Origin: an uncultured Bacteroidales bacterium
GTDB taxonomy: Bacteria > Bacteroidota > Bacteroidia > Bacteroidales > Bacteroidaceae
Direction: 5' to 3'
Assembly (NCBI GenBank): GCA_902788315.1
Contig: CADAJS010000007.1
Coordinates: 26,459 to 90,458, forward strand
Length of the DNA stretch: 64,000 nucleotides
This document shows, piece by piece, positions 43,001 to 51,679 of the stretch (positions within the stretch are counted from its first letter, which is position 1; every line of letters begins with the position of its first letter). Position numbers and translations under genes: made by a program. Under the pieces are notes generated by a model. That model searched no databases. It worked only from the letters and a program-made list of their open reading frames with translations, and was not told the origin of the DNA.

Positions 43001-43939
43001 CATCTCCTGACGTGTCTTGAACCACTCCTGCTTCGAGTAGAGCATGCGGTCGGGGTCGTTCAGGTCCTTGTTGGTGCCCAGACAGAGCAGACGGTCGTGA
43101 GCCTCGGCGTTATCCGCATCCACAAAGTGGACATCGTTCGAGCAGATGAGCTTCACGCCGTGCTTCTGTGCCAGACGAATCAGTTCGGCATTGACAATCT
43201 GCTGCTTCGGATAGGTATCGCGATTGGCCCGCTGAGCAGGGTCGGTCACCTGATGACGCTGCATCTCCAGGTAATAGTCGTCGCCAAACACACGTTTGTA
43301 CCACAGAATTATCTCCTCGGCACCAGCAATATCACCGGCCATAATCCTGCGAGGAACCTCACCGGCGATACAGGCCGAGCAGACGATGAGCCCTTCGTGA
43401 TACTTCTCCAGGTCCTCGTGGTCGGTACGGGGTTTGTTGTAGAAACCCTCGGTCCACGAGTGGGAAACCAGCTTTATCAGGTTGTGATAGCCGGTCTCGT
43501 TCTTGGCCAGCACCACAAGATGAAAGCGGCGGCTGTCCAGCTCCTTCGTCTTCTGATGCCTGGAGCGTGCGGCCACATACATCTCGCAGCCGAAGATGGG
43601 CTTGAAGATGCGGCGCTTCTGTTCCTCTATCTGCGCACGCAGCTGGTCCACATCCACCGCCTCGGCAGGCGCGCCCTCGGCCGGCTCGTGGGGCTCTGCG
43701 GCCGCCGTCTCTGCCTCGCGCAGTGCTTTCTCCAACTCGGAAATCTTCTTCTTGATGGGGCCGTTCTTCTTATTCGTATAGTTAAAGAATTCCTTGATGC
43801 CCATCATGTTGCCGTGGTCGGTGACAGCCATACCACGCATGCCGTCCTTGATGGCCTTGTCCACCAAAGCTGGCACACTGGCTTGCCCGTCGAGCAACGA
43901 GTATTGAGTGTGTACGTGCAGATGTACGAAATCTTCCAT
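40085..43939 (-). CDS. dnaE: DNA polymerase III subunit alpha
   Basis: A 1284-residue replicative polymerase. The PHP domain opens with FVHLHVHTQYSLLDG and AVTDHGNMMG. The palm has GPGRGSAAGS and PDIDVDFDDDGR near residue 510, carrying two catalytic Asp. A helix-hairpin-helix region (FGLGAVKGIGE) and an OB fold (about 1080-1170) follow. Length fits DnaE of Bacteroidetes. An insertion with acidic low complexity (about 80-115, AAAEPHEPAEGAPAEA) lies within the PHP region. Confidence 0.97.
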   Translation of the reverse strand: MEDFVHLHVHTQYSLLDGQASVPALVDKAIKDGMRGMAVTDHGNMMGIKEFFNYTNKKNGPIKKKISELEKALREAETAAAEPHEPAEGAPAEAVDVDQLRAQIEEQKRRIFKPIFGCEMYVAARSRHQKTKELDSRRFHLVVLAKNETGYHNLIKLVSHSWTEGFYNKPRTDHEDLEKYHEGLIVCSACIAGEVPRRIMAGDIAGAEEIILWYKRVFGDDYYLEMQRHQVTDPAQRANRDTYPKQQIVNAELIRLAQKHGVKLICSNDVHFVDADNAEAHDRLLCLGTNKDLNDPDRMLYSKQEWFKTRQEMNDIFSDVPEALRNTCEICDKVETYSIDHPPIMPNFDIPEWFGTEEQYRQKFTEQQLFEEFTRDENGNEVMSPAEAEKKVKGMGGVKKLYRLKLEADYLAHLAFEGAKKIYGEPLPDEVVERIRFELHVMKTMGFPGYFLIVQDYINAARNELDVSVGPGRGSAAGSEVAYCLGITKIDPIKYDLLFERFLNPDRISLPDIDVDFDDDGRGKVISWVTQKYGEEKVTHIITYGTMATKLALKDVARVQKIPLETVNRWCKAIPDRLPDDKDGNPRKMNLKNVIACTPMLAEAENSGDSLIHDTIEYAKMLEGNVRNTGVHACGIIICRDDVSDWVPVSTAEDKETGERLLCTQYEGSVIEDTGLIKMDFLGLKNLSIIKECVVNIHDSLGIDLDVDRLCIEDLATYRLYCDGRTIGTFQFESAGMQKHLRELQPDTFEDLIAMNALYRPGPMDYIPDFIDRKRGRKPVEYDIPCMEKYLKDTYGITVYQEQVMLLSRQLANFTRGESDTLRKAMGKKQRDKLDKLKPKFIEQGRQNGHDPAKLEKIWADWEKFASYAFNKSHATCYSWVAYQTAYLKANFPSEYMAASMSRNLSRIDEITKLMTECRAMGVKCLGPDINHSRQKFSVDENGNIRFGLGAVKGIGESAVEAIVKERDAHGPYTSIFDLLHRVSVNTIKRNGLECLALSGALDCFSAEITREQLMAKNARGEAFIDVLVRYGNSYQQAMQEAQNSLFGDLSTIDVSTPAIPQAERWSALERLNRERDLVGIYLSAHPLDEYYAILQKRPQGICTTQMTEISDVDSMPEGDIIFGGIVTHIRTGVSGKGKAYGIVTIEDYSGSGEIPLFGQEWSRWQGHMIVGNSLLIHARISPRNFDPSRKELRLGKIDFLSDVKDDIIQRLTITVRADDISESTAISLTQIVQENPGRTSLLIHLVDSDGEMVNLTSRACHISVNKQLLSFLNSQADFYYTIS

Positions 43940-44008
43940 AAGTCAAAACGCAATTGCGGGATAAAGTTACGTCAATTTTGGCAGACAGGCAATATTGTGG
44001 CACCTTTT

Positions 44009-44040
44009 TTTGGTCGGGAAATAAAAAAAAACTATCTTTG
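44009..44040 (+). promoter_or_regulatory. promoter of psd
   Basis: TTTG at 44009-44012, a 20-bp spacer and TATCTTTG at 44033-44040; the psd ATG at 44068 is 28 bp downstream. Confidence 0.75.
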
Positions 44041-44067
44041 CAGTCGCTTATCTGATTCTCAAGAGAC

Positions 44068-44772
44068 ATGGGCAAGCGATTAAAGAAATTAAAAAAGATC
44101 AGACTTCACCACGAGGGAATACATACATTGGTGGCCGGTGCAGCACTTCTACTTGTGCTGAACACGCTGCTCTATGTTTTGTTCCCGTCACGTATCCCAT
44201 TCTATATTTTCCTGACCCTCAGCGCGACAGTATATCTTGTCGTGGTAAACTTCTTCCGCTGTCCCATCCGAATCTATGATGGAGACACGGACCATCTTGT
44301 AGTAGCACCGGCCGACGGGCGAGTGGTGGTGGTAGAGGAAGTGGAGGAGAACGAATACTTCCACGACCGGCGAATCATGGTGAGTATCTTCATGAGTCTG
44401 TTCAACGTGCATGCCAACTGGGTTCCCGTGGACGGCACGATAAAACTGGTAGAACATCAGGACGGCAACTTCCACAGCGCCTGGCTACCCAAGGCCAGTA
44501 TCGAGAACGAGCGTAGCACCGTGGTTATCACCACGCCGGACGGCACTGAGATTCTCGTGCGACAGATTGCCGGAGCCATGGCACGGCGCATCGTCACCTA
44601 TGCCCAGCCTGGCGAGGACTGCTTCATCGACGAGCATTTGGGATTCATCAAGTTCGGTTCGCGGGTGGACCTCTTCCTGCCCACAAGCGCCCAGGTCTGC
44701 GTCAGCCTGCATCAGAAGACCAGCGGCAACGAGACCATCGTGGCACGACTGAGTTCGGAACAGGGAGTGTGA
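44068..44772 (+). CDS. psd: phosphatidylserine decarboxylase proenzyme
   Basis: A 234-residue protein of the short Psd type. A membrane segment (about 20-60) precedes the catalytic part. The autocleavage site [10 protein letters not shown] has the Gly-Ser pair that yields the pyruvoyl group (about residue 197). It converts phosphatidylserine to phosphatidylethanolamine and is followed 46 bp later by pssA, which makes its substrate, so both steps are encoded together. Confidence 0.93.
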   Translation: MGKRLKKLKKIRLHHEGIHTLVAGAALLLVLNTLLYVLFPSRIPFYIFLTLSATVYLVVVNFFRCPIRIYDGDTDHLVVAPADGRVVVVEEVEENEYFHDRRIMVSIFMSLFNVHANWVPVDGTIKLVEHQDGNFHSAWLPKASIENERSTVVITTPDGTEILVRQIAGAMARRIVTYAQPGEDCFIDEHLGFIKFGSRVDLFLPTSAQVCVSLHQKTSGNETIVARLSSEQGV

Positions 44773-44818
44773 TTGAGGGTTTGACCTTTTATACGCGTGC
44801 GCGTACAATAAATATATT

Positions 44819-45526
44819 ATGATTCGTGAGATGAAGAAACATATCCCCAACGCCATCACATGCGGCAACCTCATAAGCGGTTGTATTGCCGCCGGTGCTG
44901 CTTTCTACGGCAATTACCAATGGGCCGTGCTGATGATTATCATAGGAGCCGTATTCGACTTTTTCGACGGTCTTTCAGCCAGAGCGTTAGGCGTATCCTC
45001 CCCTATCGGGAAGGAGCTTGATTCACTGGCCGATGTGGTAACCTTCGGTGTGGCTCCCAGTGCCATTCTCTTTTACCTGTTTCAAGAGGTGCACTGCCCC
45101 GAGCTGCTGATGCCCGTTTACGACCTGTTGCCCTACACCGCCTTCCTCATGGCAGCCTTCTCGGCACTGCGACTGGCCAAGTTCAATCTCGACACGCGTC
45201 AGACCACCCAGTTCATCGGACTGCCCACGCCTGCCAATGCCCTCTTCTGGGGATCGCTGGTACTCGGGCAGCATGCATTCCTGGTATCCCTGAAGTTCAA
45301 TGCGGTCTTCCTCCTGCTCTTCATGTTGCTCTTCTGCTGGCTTTTAGTGGCAGAGGTTCCCATGCTGGCCCTGAAGTTCAAGAGCCTTTCGTGGCAGGAG
45401 AATCGGTGGCGCTATGTGCTGCTGCTCGGCTGTCTGCCCTGCTTCCTGCTCGGCACCAGCTGCTTTGCAGCCATCATCGTGTGGTACATCCTGCTCTCTA
45501 TCGTACACAATAAAGTTCAGGGGTGA
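44819..45526 (+). CDS. pssA: CDP-diacylglycerol--serine O-phosphatidyltransferase
   Basis: A 235-residue polytopic membrane enzyme with the CDP-alcohol phosphotransferase motif: DFFDGLSARALG followed by GKELDSLAD, i.e. DGxxAR...GxxxDxxxD. It makes phosphatidylserine for the Psd encoded just upstream. An alternative start at 44831 (MKKHIPN) is plausible. Its TGA stop overlaps the GTG start of rsmA. Confidence 0.93.
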   Translation: MIREMKKHIPNAITCGNLISGCIAAGAAFYGNYQWAVLMIIIGAVFDFFDGLSARALGVSSPIGKELDSLADVVTFGVAPSAILFYLFQEVHCPELLMPVYDLLPYTAFLMAAFSALRLAKFNLDTRQTTQFIGLPTPANALFWGSLVLGQHAFLVSLKFNAVFLLLFMLLFCWLLVAEVPMLALKFKSLSWQENRWRYVLLLGCLPCFLLGTSCFAAIIVWYILLSIVHNKVQG

Positions 45527-46341
45527 GATACGTAAAGCCAAAGAAATCCTTGGGTCAGCATTTCCTGACCGACCTCTCCATCGCCCGCGACATTGCCGAC
45601 ACGGTGGATGCCTGCCCCGACCTGCCCATCCTCGAAGTGGGACCCGGCATGGGAGTGATGACCCAGTTTCTCGTCACGAAGCCGCGCCAGCTGAAGGTGG
45701 TGGAGATCGACCGCGAGTCGGTGGCCTATCTGCACGAGCACCTCCCCGCACTGGAGGGGAACATCATCGAGGACGACTTCCTGCGCATGCGCCTCGACCA
45801 ATTGTTCGAGGGGCGCCCCTTTGTGCTGACGGGCAACTATCCCTACAATATCAGCAGTCAGATATTCTTCAAGATGCTGGACTACAAGGATCTCATCCCC
45901 TGCTGTACCGGTATGATACAGAAGGAGGTGGCCGAGCGCATCGCGGCACGTCCGGGCACGAAGGCCTACGGCATCCTCACGGTGCTCATCCAAGCATGGT
46001 ATCGTGTGGAATATCTCTTTACGGTCCACGAGCACGTATTCAACCCACCGCCAAAGGTGAAGAGCGCCGTCATTCGCCTGACGCGTAACGACACCGCTGC
46101 GCTGGGCTGCGACGAGCGTCTCTTCCGCAGCCTGGTGAAGACGACCTTCAATCAGCGGCGCAAGACACTGCGCAACAACATCCGCCCCCTGCTCTCCAAC
46201 CTCGACATGCAGCGCACGCCGGAAAACGTCCCCGACCACAGCCAGCTGCTTCAGGACCCCATCTTTGACAAGCGGCCCGAGCAACTCAGCGTCCAGGACT
46301 TCGTCTCCCTCACCAACCGCGTTGAGGCAGAATACATTTAA
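45523..46341 (+). CDS. rsmA: 16S rRNA dimethyladenosine transferase RsmA/KsgA
   Basis: A 272-residue enzyme that dimethylates two adjacent adenines near the 16S rRNA 3' end. Visible motifs: KKSLGQHFL at the start, SAM-binding LEVGPGMG, and the target-base motif NYPYNIS (variant of NLPY). The start is GTG in the GTGA overlap with the pssA stop, indicating translational coupling. Confidence 0.95.
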   Translation: MRYVKPKKSLGQHFLTDLSIARDIADTVDACPDLPILEVGPGMGVMTQFLVTKPRQLKVVEIDRESVAYLHEHLPALEGNIIEDDFLRMRLDQLFEGRPFVLTGNYPYNISSQIFFKMLDYKDLIPCCTGMIQKEVAERIAARPGTKAYGILTVLIQAWYRVEYLFTVHEHVFNPPPKVKSAVIRLTRNDTAALGCDERLFRSLVKTTFNQRRKTLRNNIRPLLSNLDMQRTPENVPDHSQLLQDPIFDKRPEQLSVQDFVSLTNRVEAEYI

Positions 46342-46366
46342 GGTATGTTCTACAAATTTTTACGAC

Positions 46367-49300
46367 TTACTTCGTCATGAACTTCTTACCCTTCCGGATA
46401 TAGATGGTGCCGGGCTGCAGTCGCGTGACGCGGCGGCCCATCAAGTCATAGACGGGTGCGTCCTCGGCGAACTGCAACACATCGCGGTTCACCGTCTCCA
46501 CCGGCGTATAGTCGTCCAGGTCGCCCACGAGCGTACCGAACTCAGCCCACTTCGATTTCTGATATGCAGCGAGAGCCTTGGCATAGACGTGGATGACGGG
46601 CTTCGACGAGAAGAGGTACAGCGAGATGCTGGGCGGCGTGGTGGGATAGACGTAGGCATGCTTGACAGGCGAGCTGTAGAAGACGCCCTGCCCCATCGTC
46701 TTCACCTTGGGCCCCACGGTCACGCGGCTCAGGTTTTCACAATAAGCAAAGGCATCGCCGCCCACCGTGGTCACCATTTCGGGAATCGTCGCTTCCCGGA
46801 GTCCCGAGCGGGCAAAGGCGTTGTCTGAGATCGACGTAATCTTCTGCGGCAGATTAATGGCAACGAGTTTCTTCAGCCCATAGAAAGCATGGCTGCCTAT
46901 CGCGTTGGCGGTACTGCGGTACGACTCGTAATAGGACAGGCCACCGCTCAGCACCCGCGCGTCCGTCAGATCGAGCGCAGCCAGGCTGCCCTCGTTGATG
47001 AGCTGGCGCATGTACTTAATGTCCGTACCGTTGATATAACCACCAATGACGGCCTTAATGGCCTGCTCCGAGAGCGAGTCGGCCAGCGTGCCGGCACGGC
47101 TGAGCGTCACCTTCTCCGTGCCCGAACCGGCAAAGGGAACCTCATGCAGCGAGCCATCAAGGTCGAGCGAGTAGATGGTAAAGTCGCGCTCCACGCTGGT
47201 GGGGATGCAGAACTTCTTGTCGTTGGAGGCATAGCGCAGCTCGTCGTTCGGCCCAAGCATCAGGAAGCCCACGCCGCCCGTGCCAGTGAGGGCATAGAGC
47301 GAGTCGGTCTGCAGATAGGTGTAGTTAGATGGCTGGGCCGTGCCGTTCAGGAAGTCGGTGAACTGCCCCAGCTGACCGCATTGCCCCACAAGTTCCGACT
47401 CGCGGCGCTTCTGTCCGGCCGTGGTCAGGAAACCATTGGTGAGCACATAGTCGGCACGGTCCTCCACGAAGAGTATCTCGCGATTCTTCTTGGGGTACTT
47501 GGCTATCTCGGTCAGTGTGCGGTTGATGTCGGCCTGGCGAACGGACATGGTGTGGGAGCCGTAATCCTCGATGGCGAGGTTGGTGAAGGGCTCGAAGAAT
47601 CCCCATGCCGTGAAGAAGTCGGTGAGGTCCTCGCCGGCTATCTGGCACACCTTGCGGACGAACTTCAGTGAGCTGTTGGTGGCGCTGCCCCATAGCGTCA
47701 GCGGATCCCGGCGCAGTTCCTGGAAGAGGGTGGGATAGAAGGCTGTGTTCTTCTGTGCCAGATGATAGTACAGATAGAGCTGCCAATACATGCGCAGCTG
47801 GCTGTTCACGTCACGCACGAAGAAGGGGATGTGCTGGGCATACTCGTTCATCACGGTAGAGAGTGGCGAACCGGCGGAGGTGGTCAGGCCGTCCAGATAG
47901 CGAATGTAATTCGAGAAAAGATTGTTCGACACCTCGGTGCCTCCCTCCAGGTTGATGGCCCGCTGATTGTTGTGCCCGCATTCGTGCGCCGCACACCAGT
48001 CGTCCATGTCCGGACGGCTCACGTCGAAGGAATTGCGGATGCAGTCCACCGAGTTATAGGACGTGCGATGCGGGGTCGAGTTGGCATAGCCGGCATCGCT
48101 CTCCACGCCCTCGATGGCAAAGTTCGGGTTGTTGTAGTAGATGGGGAAGATGCTTTCACCACCCGAGAGGAACGAGTGGGAATGGGCACGCCGTCCCGAA
48201 GCCACCGACTCGCAGAATCCCATCAGCTCCTTCTCCCAGACCGTGAGACTGTCGAACCAGCAGATGCTCTTGTCGATGGTACGCGGCCAGACGGTCTTAT
48301 AGGTCGACGTCTTGAAGTTGAAGAGCGACTGGCCGCCGCGTATGGTGAAGCGCTCATGCGTGGCCGCCTTGAGCAGGGCCTGATAGTCCTGGTCGCTGTG
48401 GCGCGATACGTCGTAATAACCGTTCACTCGTCCGCCCTCGATGTGAATCTTGATGGCGGGCCACTGGCTGAGCGTCTTCGTCATAGACTTTGTGTCGGCC
48501 GTATATATAATATAGTAGAGGGCGTCTTTCTGCCCGTCCACGATATTCAGGCCGCGAGTGAGCTTCTTGCCCGTCTTGGCTGTAGTCACCAGATTGTTCC
48601 CCACACAGCCGGCGATGTAGAGAGTGGCATCATCCGGTACATCGGTATCCACGAAGACATAGAGCGGGCTGAAATCGGGAGTCCAGATGCCCGTGGGATT
48701 GCCCATGTAAGAGCCACCAGTGCTCAGCAGTTTGTTGTTCCAGTAGGTGGCATCGCTATATGCCGGGTACTCGTGAATGCGGAAGTCCTGTTCGTAGGCC
48801 GCCCACGTCGCGTTTTTCAGTTTCACAGCTATCTCGGCCATGTAGGAGGGCATGCCTCCGGTAGTCATGGCCTGCGTGAGTTCCTCGTCCGTCATACCCT
48901 GGTATTCGGCCCTCAGGCGGGTGCATGCCGCATCCTCAAAGTAGGTGTCGCGCAACGAGTTCACCACGGCGCTCGAATCCTGTTCCATCGGGTAGAGCGA
49001 CTCCAGCCGGCCCACGATGGTGCCGTAGCTGGCCCAGCTTGACTGCTTGTAATCCTCGAGCGCATCTGAATAGACGCGGATGGTGGGCTTCGAGGAGAAG
49101 AGGTAGGCCGGCGTGGACGGAGGAGTCAGAGGCTTCACATAAGCCATTGAGACCGAAGATGAGTAGAAGACACCCTGGTCGAGCCGGGTGACGCGGCTGC
49201 CGATGACGACGGTGGCCAGCGAACTGCAATAGGCAAACGCATCGCCGCCCAGATGGGACACGCTGTTCGGGATGTCCACCTTGCGGATGCCCGAGCGGGA

Positions 49301-49687
49301 GAAGGCATTTTTCAGAATCTCCGTCACGGTCGAGGGCAGGACGATGGTGCGCAGTTTCGCGCAGCCCGTGAACATGCTCTCGCCGATTACATCATTCTGG
49401 GTCTTGAAACTTTCGTAATAGGCCTCGCCGCCACTCACGATATGTACCTCGGAGAGGTCCAGTGAGGTCAGCTTGGCCTCGTTGGTCAGCTGGCGCAGGT
49501 ATTTGACGTCCGTCCCGTTGATGCTTCCCGTCAGTTTCAGGTCGGTTTCGGTGCCGACAATCAGGGTGGAGAGCGTGCCCGCCTTCTCCACGTTCACCTC
49601 GACGGCGGCCCCAACCCGGGCGGCAGTCAGGCAAAAGACAACGGCCAGCAGCATGCGCAGACCTGTCAGAAGAGTATTCTTTTGCAT
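46367..49687 (-). CDS. secreted M60-type metallopeptidase flanked by BspA-like leucine-rich repeats
   Basis: An 1106-residue secreted protein. After the signal peptide, BspA-like repeats (about 55-200; e.g. AKLTSLDLSEVHIVSGG, NAFSRSGIRKVDIPNSV) precede a middle M60/enhancin-like domain with zinc motif HECGHNNQ (about 567) and a downstream GGTEVSNN. A second repeat block (about 880-1050) has nearly the same sequence. The C-terminus (LMGRRVTRLQPGTIYIRKGK) is a sorting-like tail. M60 enzymes cleave mucin-type glycoproteins, and the divergent GH109-like operon next door fits a mucin-degrading theme. Confidence 0.85.
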   Translation of the reverse strand: MQKNTLLTGLRMLLAVVFCLTAARVGAAVEVNVEKAGTLSTLIVGTETDLKLTGSINGTDVKYLRQLTNEAKLTSLDLSEVHIVSGGEAYYESFKTQNDVIGESMFTGCAKLRTIVLPSTVTEILKNAFSRSGIRKVDIPNSVSHLGGDAFAYCSSLATVVIGSRVTRLDQGVFYSSSVSMAYVKPLTPPSTPAYLFSSKPTIRVYSDALEDYKQSSWASYGTIVGRLESLYPMEQDSSAVVNSLRDTYFEDAACTRLRAEYQGMTDEELTQAMTTGGMPSYMAEIAVKLKNATWAAYEQDFRIHEYPAYSDATYWNNKLLSTGGSYMGNPTGIWTPDFSPLYVFVDTDVPDDATLYIAGCVGNNLVTTAKTGKKLTRGLNIVDGQKDALYYIIYTADTKSMTKTLSQWPAIKIHIEGGRVNGYYDVSRHSDQDYQALLKAATHERFTIRGGQSLFNFKTSTYKTVWPRTIDKSICWFDSLTVWEKELMGFCESVASGRRAHSHSFLSGGESIFPIYYNNPNFAIEGVESDAGYANSTPHRTSYNSVDCIRNSFDVSRPDMDDWCAAHECGHNNQRAINLEGGTEVSNNLFSNYIRYLDGLTTSAGSPLSTVMNEYAQHIPFFVRDVNSQLRMYWQLYLYYHLAQKNTAFYPTLFQELRRDPLTLWGSATNSSLKFVRKVCQIAGEDLTDFFTAWGFFEPFTNLAIEDYGSHTMSVRQADINRTLTEIAKYPKKNREILFVEDRADYVLTNGFLTTAGQKRRESELVGQCGQLGQFTDFLNGTAQPSNYTYLQTDSLYALTGTGGVGFLMLGPNDELRYASNDKKFCIPTSVERDFTIYSLDLDGSLHEVPFAGSGTEKVTLSRAGTLADSLSEQAIKAVIGGYINGTDIKYMRQLINEGSLAALDLTDARVLSGGLSYYESYRSTANAIGSHAFYGLKKLVAINLPQKITSISDNAFARSGLREATIPEMVTTVGGDAFAYCENLSRVTVGPKVKTMGQGVFYSSPVKHAYVYPTTPPSISLYLFSSKPVIHVYAKALAAYQKSKWAEFGTLVGDLDDYTPVETVNRDVLQFAEDAPVYDLMGRRVTRLQPGTIYIRKGKKFMTK

Positions 49688-49854
49688 AGTCGTATGTTAG
49701 TTTGGTATCTTTTTCCGATGTTTAGCTATATAGTCGAATGCAAATATTTCACATTTTCTTCGAAAAATGCAAGTATTTGACCGAAAAAATGCCACTCCAC
49801 GGCCTTTTTCTCGCCGTAACGCCTCGGCCGGTCGCCTCACGGAGGGCAGATTTC

Positions 49855-49942
49855 GGGGTGGTAGGCCATCAACGATTTGGTGGAGTGCCACGGAAAAGTT
49901 GGTGGAGTGTCACCAAATCGTTGGTGGAGTGCCACCAGCTCA
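49855..49942. repeat. 22-bp period tandem array D
   Basis: Three clear units at 49877, 49899 and 49921 share TTGGTGGAGTGCCACC, and a degenerate fourth begins at 49855. Each unit holds the dyad GGTGG-AGTG-CCACC. It lies in the 416-bp divergent gap between the M60 gene and the GH109-like gene; no gene is supported there. Confidence 0.8.
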
Positions 49943-50040
49943 CCGATGCTCCGGCACCCCCGGGGGGAGGGCAGAAAGCACGTCTGACGGGCATATTTTC
50001 AGAAAACGACGGAGGCATGGCCCAAAACTGGCAAAAAGTG

Positions 50041-50072
50041 TTTGCCGGAATGGAAATAATGTTGTACATTTG
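50041..50072 (+). promoter_or_regulatory. promoter of the GH109-like operon
   Basis: TTTG at 50041-50044, a 20-bp spacer and TACATTTG at 50065-50072 match the consensus exactly. The first ATG is at 50104. Confidence 0.8.
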
Positions 50073-50103
50073 CAGAAAGAAGAAACCTTAAACCTCATCA
50101 ACA

Positions 50104-51645
50104 ATGAATCCGAGAAAGATTCTTGCTGCCCTGAGCCTCGTGCTCGCACTCGCAGGCTGCACCTCCCCGGAAGGGGGCTCCTTCTGGCACTGGGAGGAGG
50201 GTACCATCGTCGTGAACACCCCCAAGCGCCCTGCCGGGCAGGAGAGTGCGCTCCGTCTGACCACACCCGAGCTGCCGATTGTGCGTGTGGCCTTCGTGGG
50301 ACTGGGCAATCGAGGCCCGTATGCCGTGGAGCGCTGGACCCACATGAACGGCGTGCGCATCGTGGCGCTGTGCGACTATGAGAAGGAGAACGCCCTGAAG
50401 TGCCAGCACTTCCTCACCGATGCCGGGCTGCCCGAGGCCGACATCTACTACGGCGAAGAGGGCTACAAGGAACTGTGCCAGCGCCAGGACATCAACCTGG
50501 TCTATATCGCCACCGACTGGGAACACCATGTGCCCATCGCCAAGTGTGCCCTCGAGAACGGCAAGCACGCCGCCGTGGAGGTGCCCGCCGCACTCACTGT
50601 GCAGGACTGCTGGGACTTGATCGACCTGGCAGAGCAGAAACGGCTCCACTGCATGATACTGGAGAACTGCTGCTACGACTTCTTCGAGATGAACACGCTC
50701 AACATGGCACAGCACGGACTCTTCGGCGAGATTCTGCATGTCGAAGGCGCCTATCTGCATAGCCTATGGCACTGGACCAACTACTGGCACAACTGGCGAC
50801 TGAAATATAACAAGGAACATCGCGGCGACATCTACCCCACACACGGCCTGGGCCCCGTGGCCCAGTTGCTGAACATCCATCGGGGCGACCGTTTCGAGAC
50901 CCTCGTGGCCATGGACACGAAACCCGTCACCGGTCCCGAAGCCGTGAAGGAATTCCCGCAGGACCTGGACAGCCTTGATGCTCCCTATCGTAACGGCGAC
51001 CACACGACAACGCTCATCCGCACCGTCGAGGGCAAAGTGATCGAGATACAGCACGACGTGATGAACCCGCAGCCATACAACCGACGCTACCAGCTGACCG
51101 GCACCAAGGGCTTTGCCAACAAGTATCCCGTCGAGGGATATGCCCTGAGCAGCCAGCAGATGAAAGACGCCGGAGTGGAGAACATCACGACGGACAACCT
51201 GAGCGGACACGAGTTCATGCCACGCGAGCAGTTCGACGAGCTCGTACGGCAATACGAATCGCCCATCGCCACCAAGTATCAGAAGATTGCACGCGAGGTG
51301 GGCGGCCATGGTGGCATGGACTTCATCATGGAACTGCGCCTCGTTTACTGTCTGCAGCACGGGCTGCCACTCGACATCGACGTGTACGATGCTGCCGAGT
51401 GGTGCTGCCTGGCCGAGCTGGGTGCGCTGTCCATGGACCACGGCAATGCGCCCGTACGTGTGCCCGACTTCACACGCGGCCACTGGAACGAGCAGCAGGG
51501 CTTCAGCTATGCCTTCGCCTCGGAAGACGAGGAAGCCGTCACGGACAGCATCTCCCGACAATATACCCGCACGCTCAAGGCTGAGGGACCCGAAGCTGCC
51601 GAGAAAGAGCTGAGTCGGATACTGAAACTCTTCGGAAAAGAATAA
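50104..51645 (+). CDS. GH109-like / Gfo-Idh-MocA family lipoprotein
   Basis: A 513-residue protein with a lipoprotein signal (ALAGC, Cys at about residue 17). An N-terminal Rossmann fold (VAFVGLGNRG, LCDYEKE) and the catalytic-type segment GDIYPTHGLGPVAQLLNIHRGD resemble NAD-dependent GH109 alpha-N-acetylgalactosaminidases. Those enzymes use bound NAD to cleave GalNAc from glycans such as mucin O-glycans. First gene of a four-gene operon with 25-37 bp gaps. Confidence 0.85.
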   Translation: MNPRKILAALSLVLALAGCTSPEGGSFWHWEEGTIVVNTPKRPAGQESALRLTTPELPIVRVAFVGLGNRGPYAVERWTHMNGVRIVALCDYEKENALKCQHFLTDAGLPEADIYYGEEGYKELCQRQDINLVYIATDWEHHVPIAKCALENGKHAAVEVPAALTVQDCWDLIDLAEQKRLHCMILENCCYDFFEMNTLNMAQHGLFGEILHVEGAYLHSLWHWTNYWHNWRLKYNKEHRGDIYPTHGLGPVAQLLNIHRGDRFETLVAMDTKPVTGPEAVKEFPQDLDSLDAPYRNGDHTTTLIRTVEGKVIEIQHDVMNPQPYNRRYQLTGTKGFANKYPVEGYALSSQQMKDAGVENITTDNLSGHEFMPREQFDELVRQYESPIATKYQKIAREVGGHGGMDFIMELRLVYCLQHGLPLDIDVYDAAEWCCLAELGALSMDHGNAPVRVPDFTRGHWNEQQGFSYAFASEDEEAVTDSISRQYTRTLKAEGPEAAEKELSRILKLFGKE

Positions 51646-51679
51646 CCCACAACGTCCATAACACTTTATCACCCACAAA

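Noticed and set aside
41318..44083. A 921-codon plus-strand ORF over the dnaE region
   Set aside because: It is the antisense shadow of dnaE, caused by GC-rich third codon positions; it has no recognisable domain. The same holds for 545-1900 minus and many others.
49738..50091. ORF of 117 codons before the GH109-like gene
   Set aside because: It spans the repeat array and the promoter; the sequence is low-complexity.
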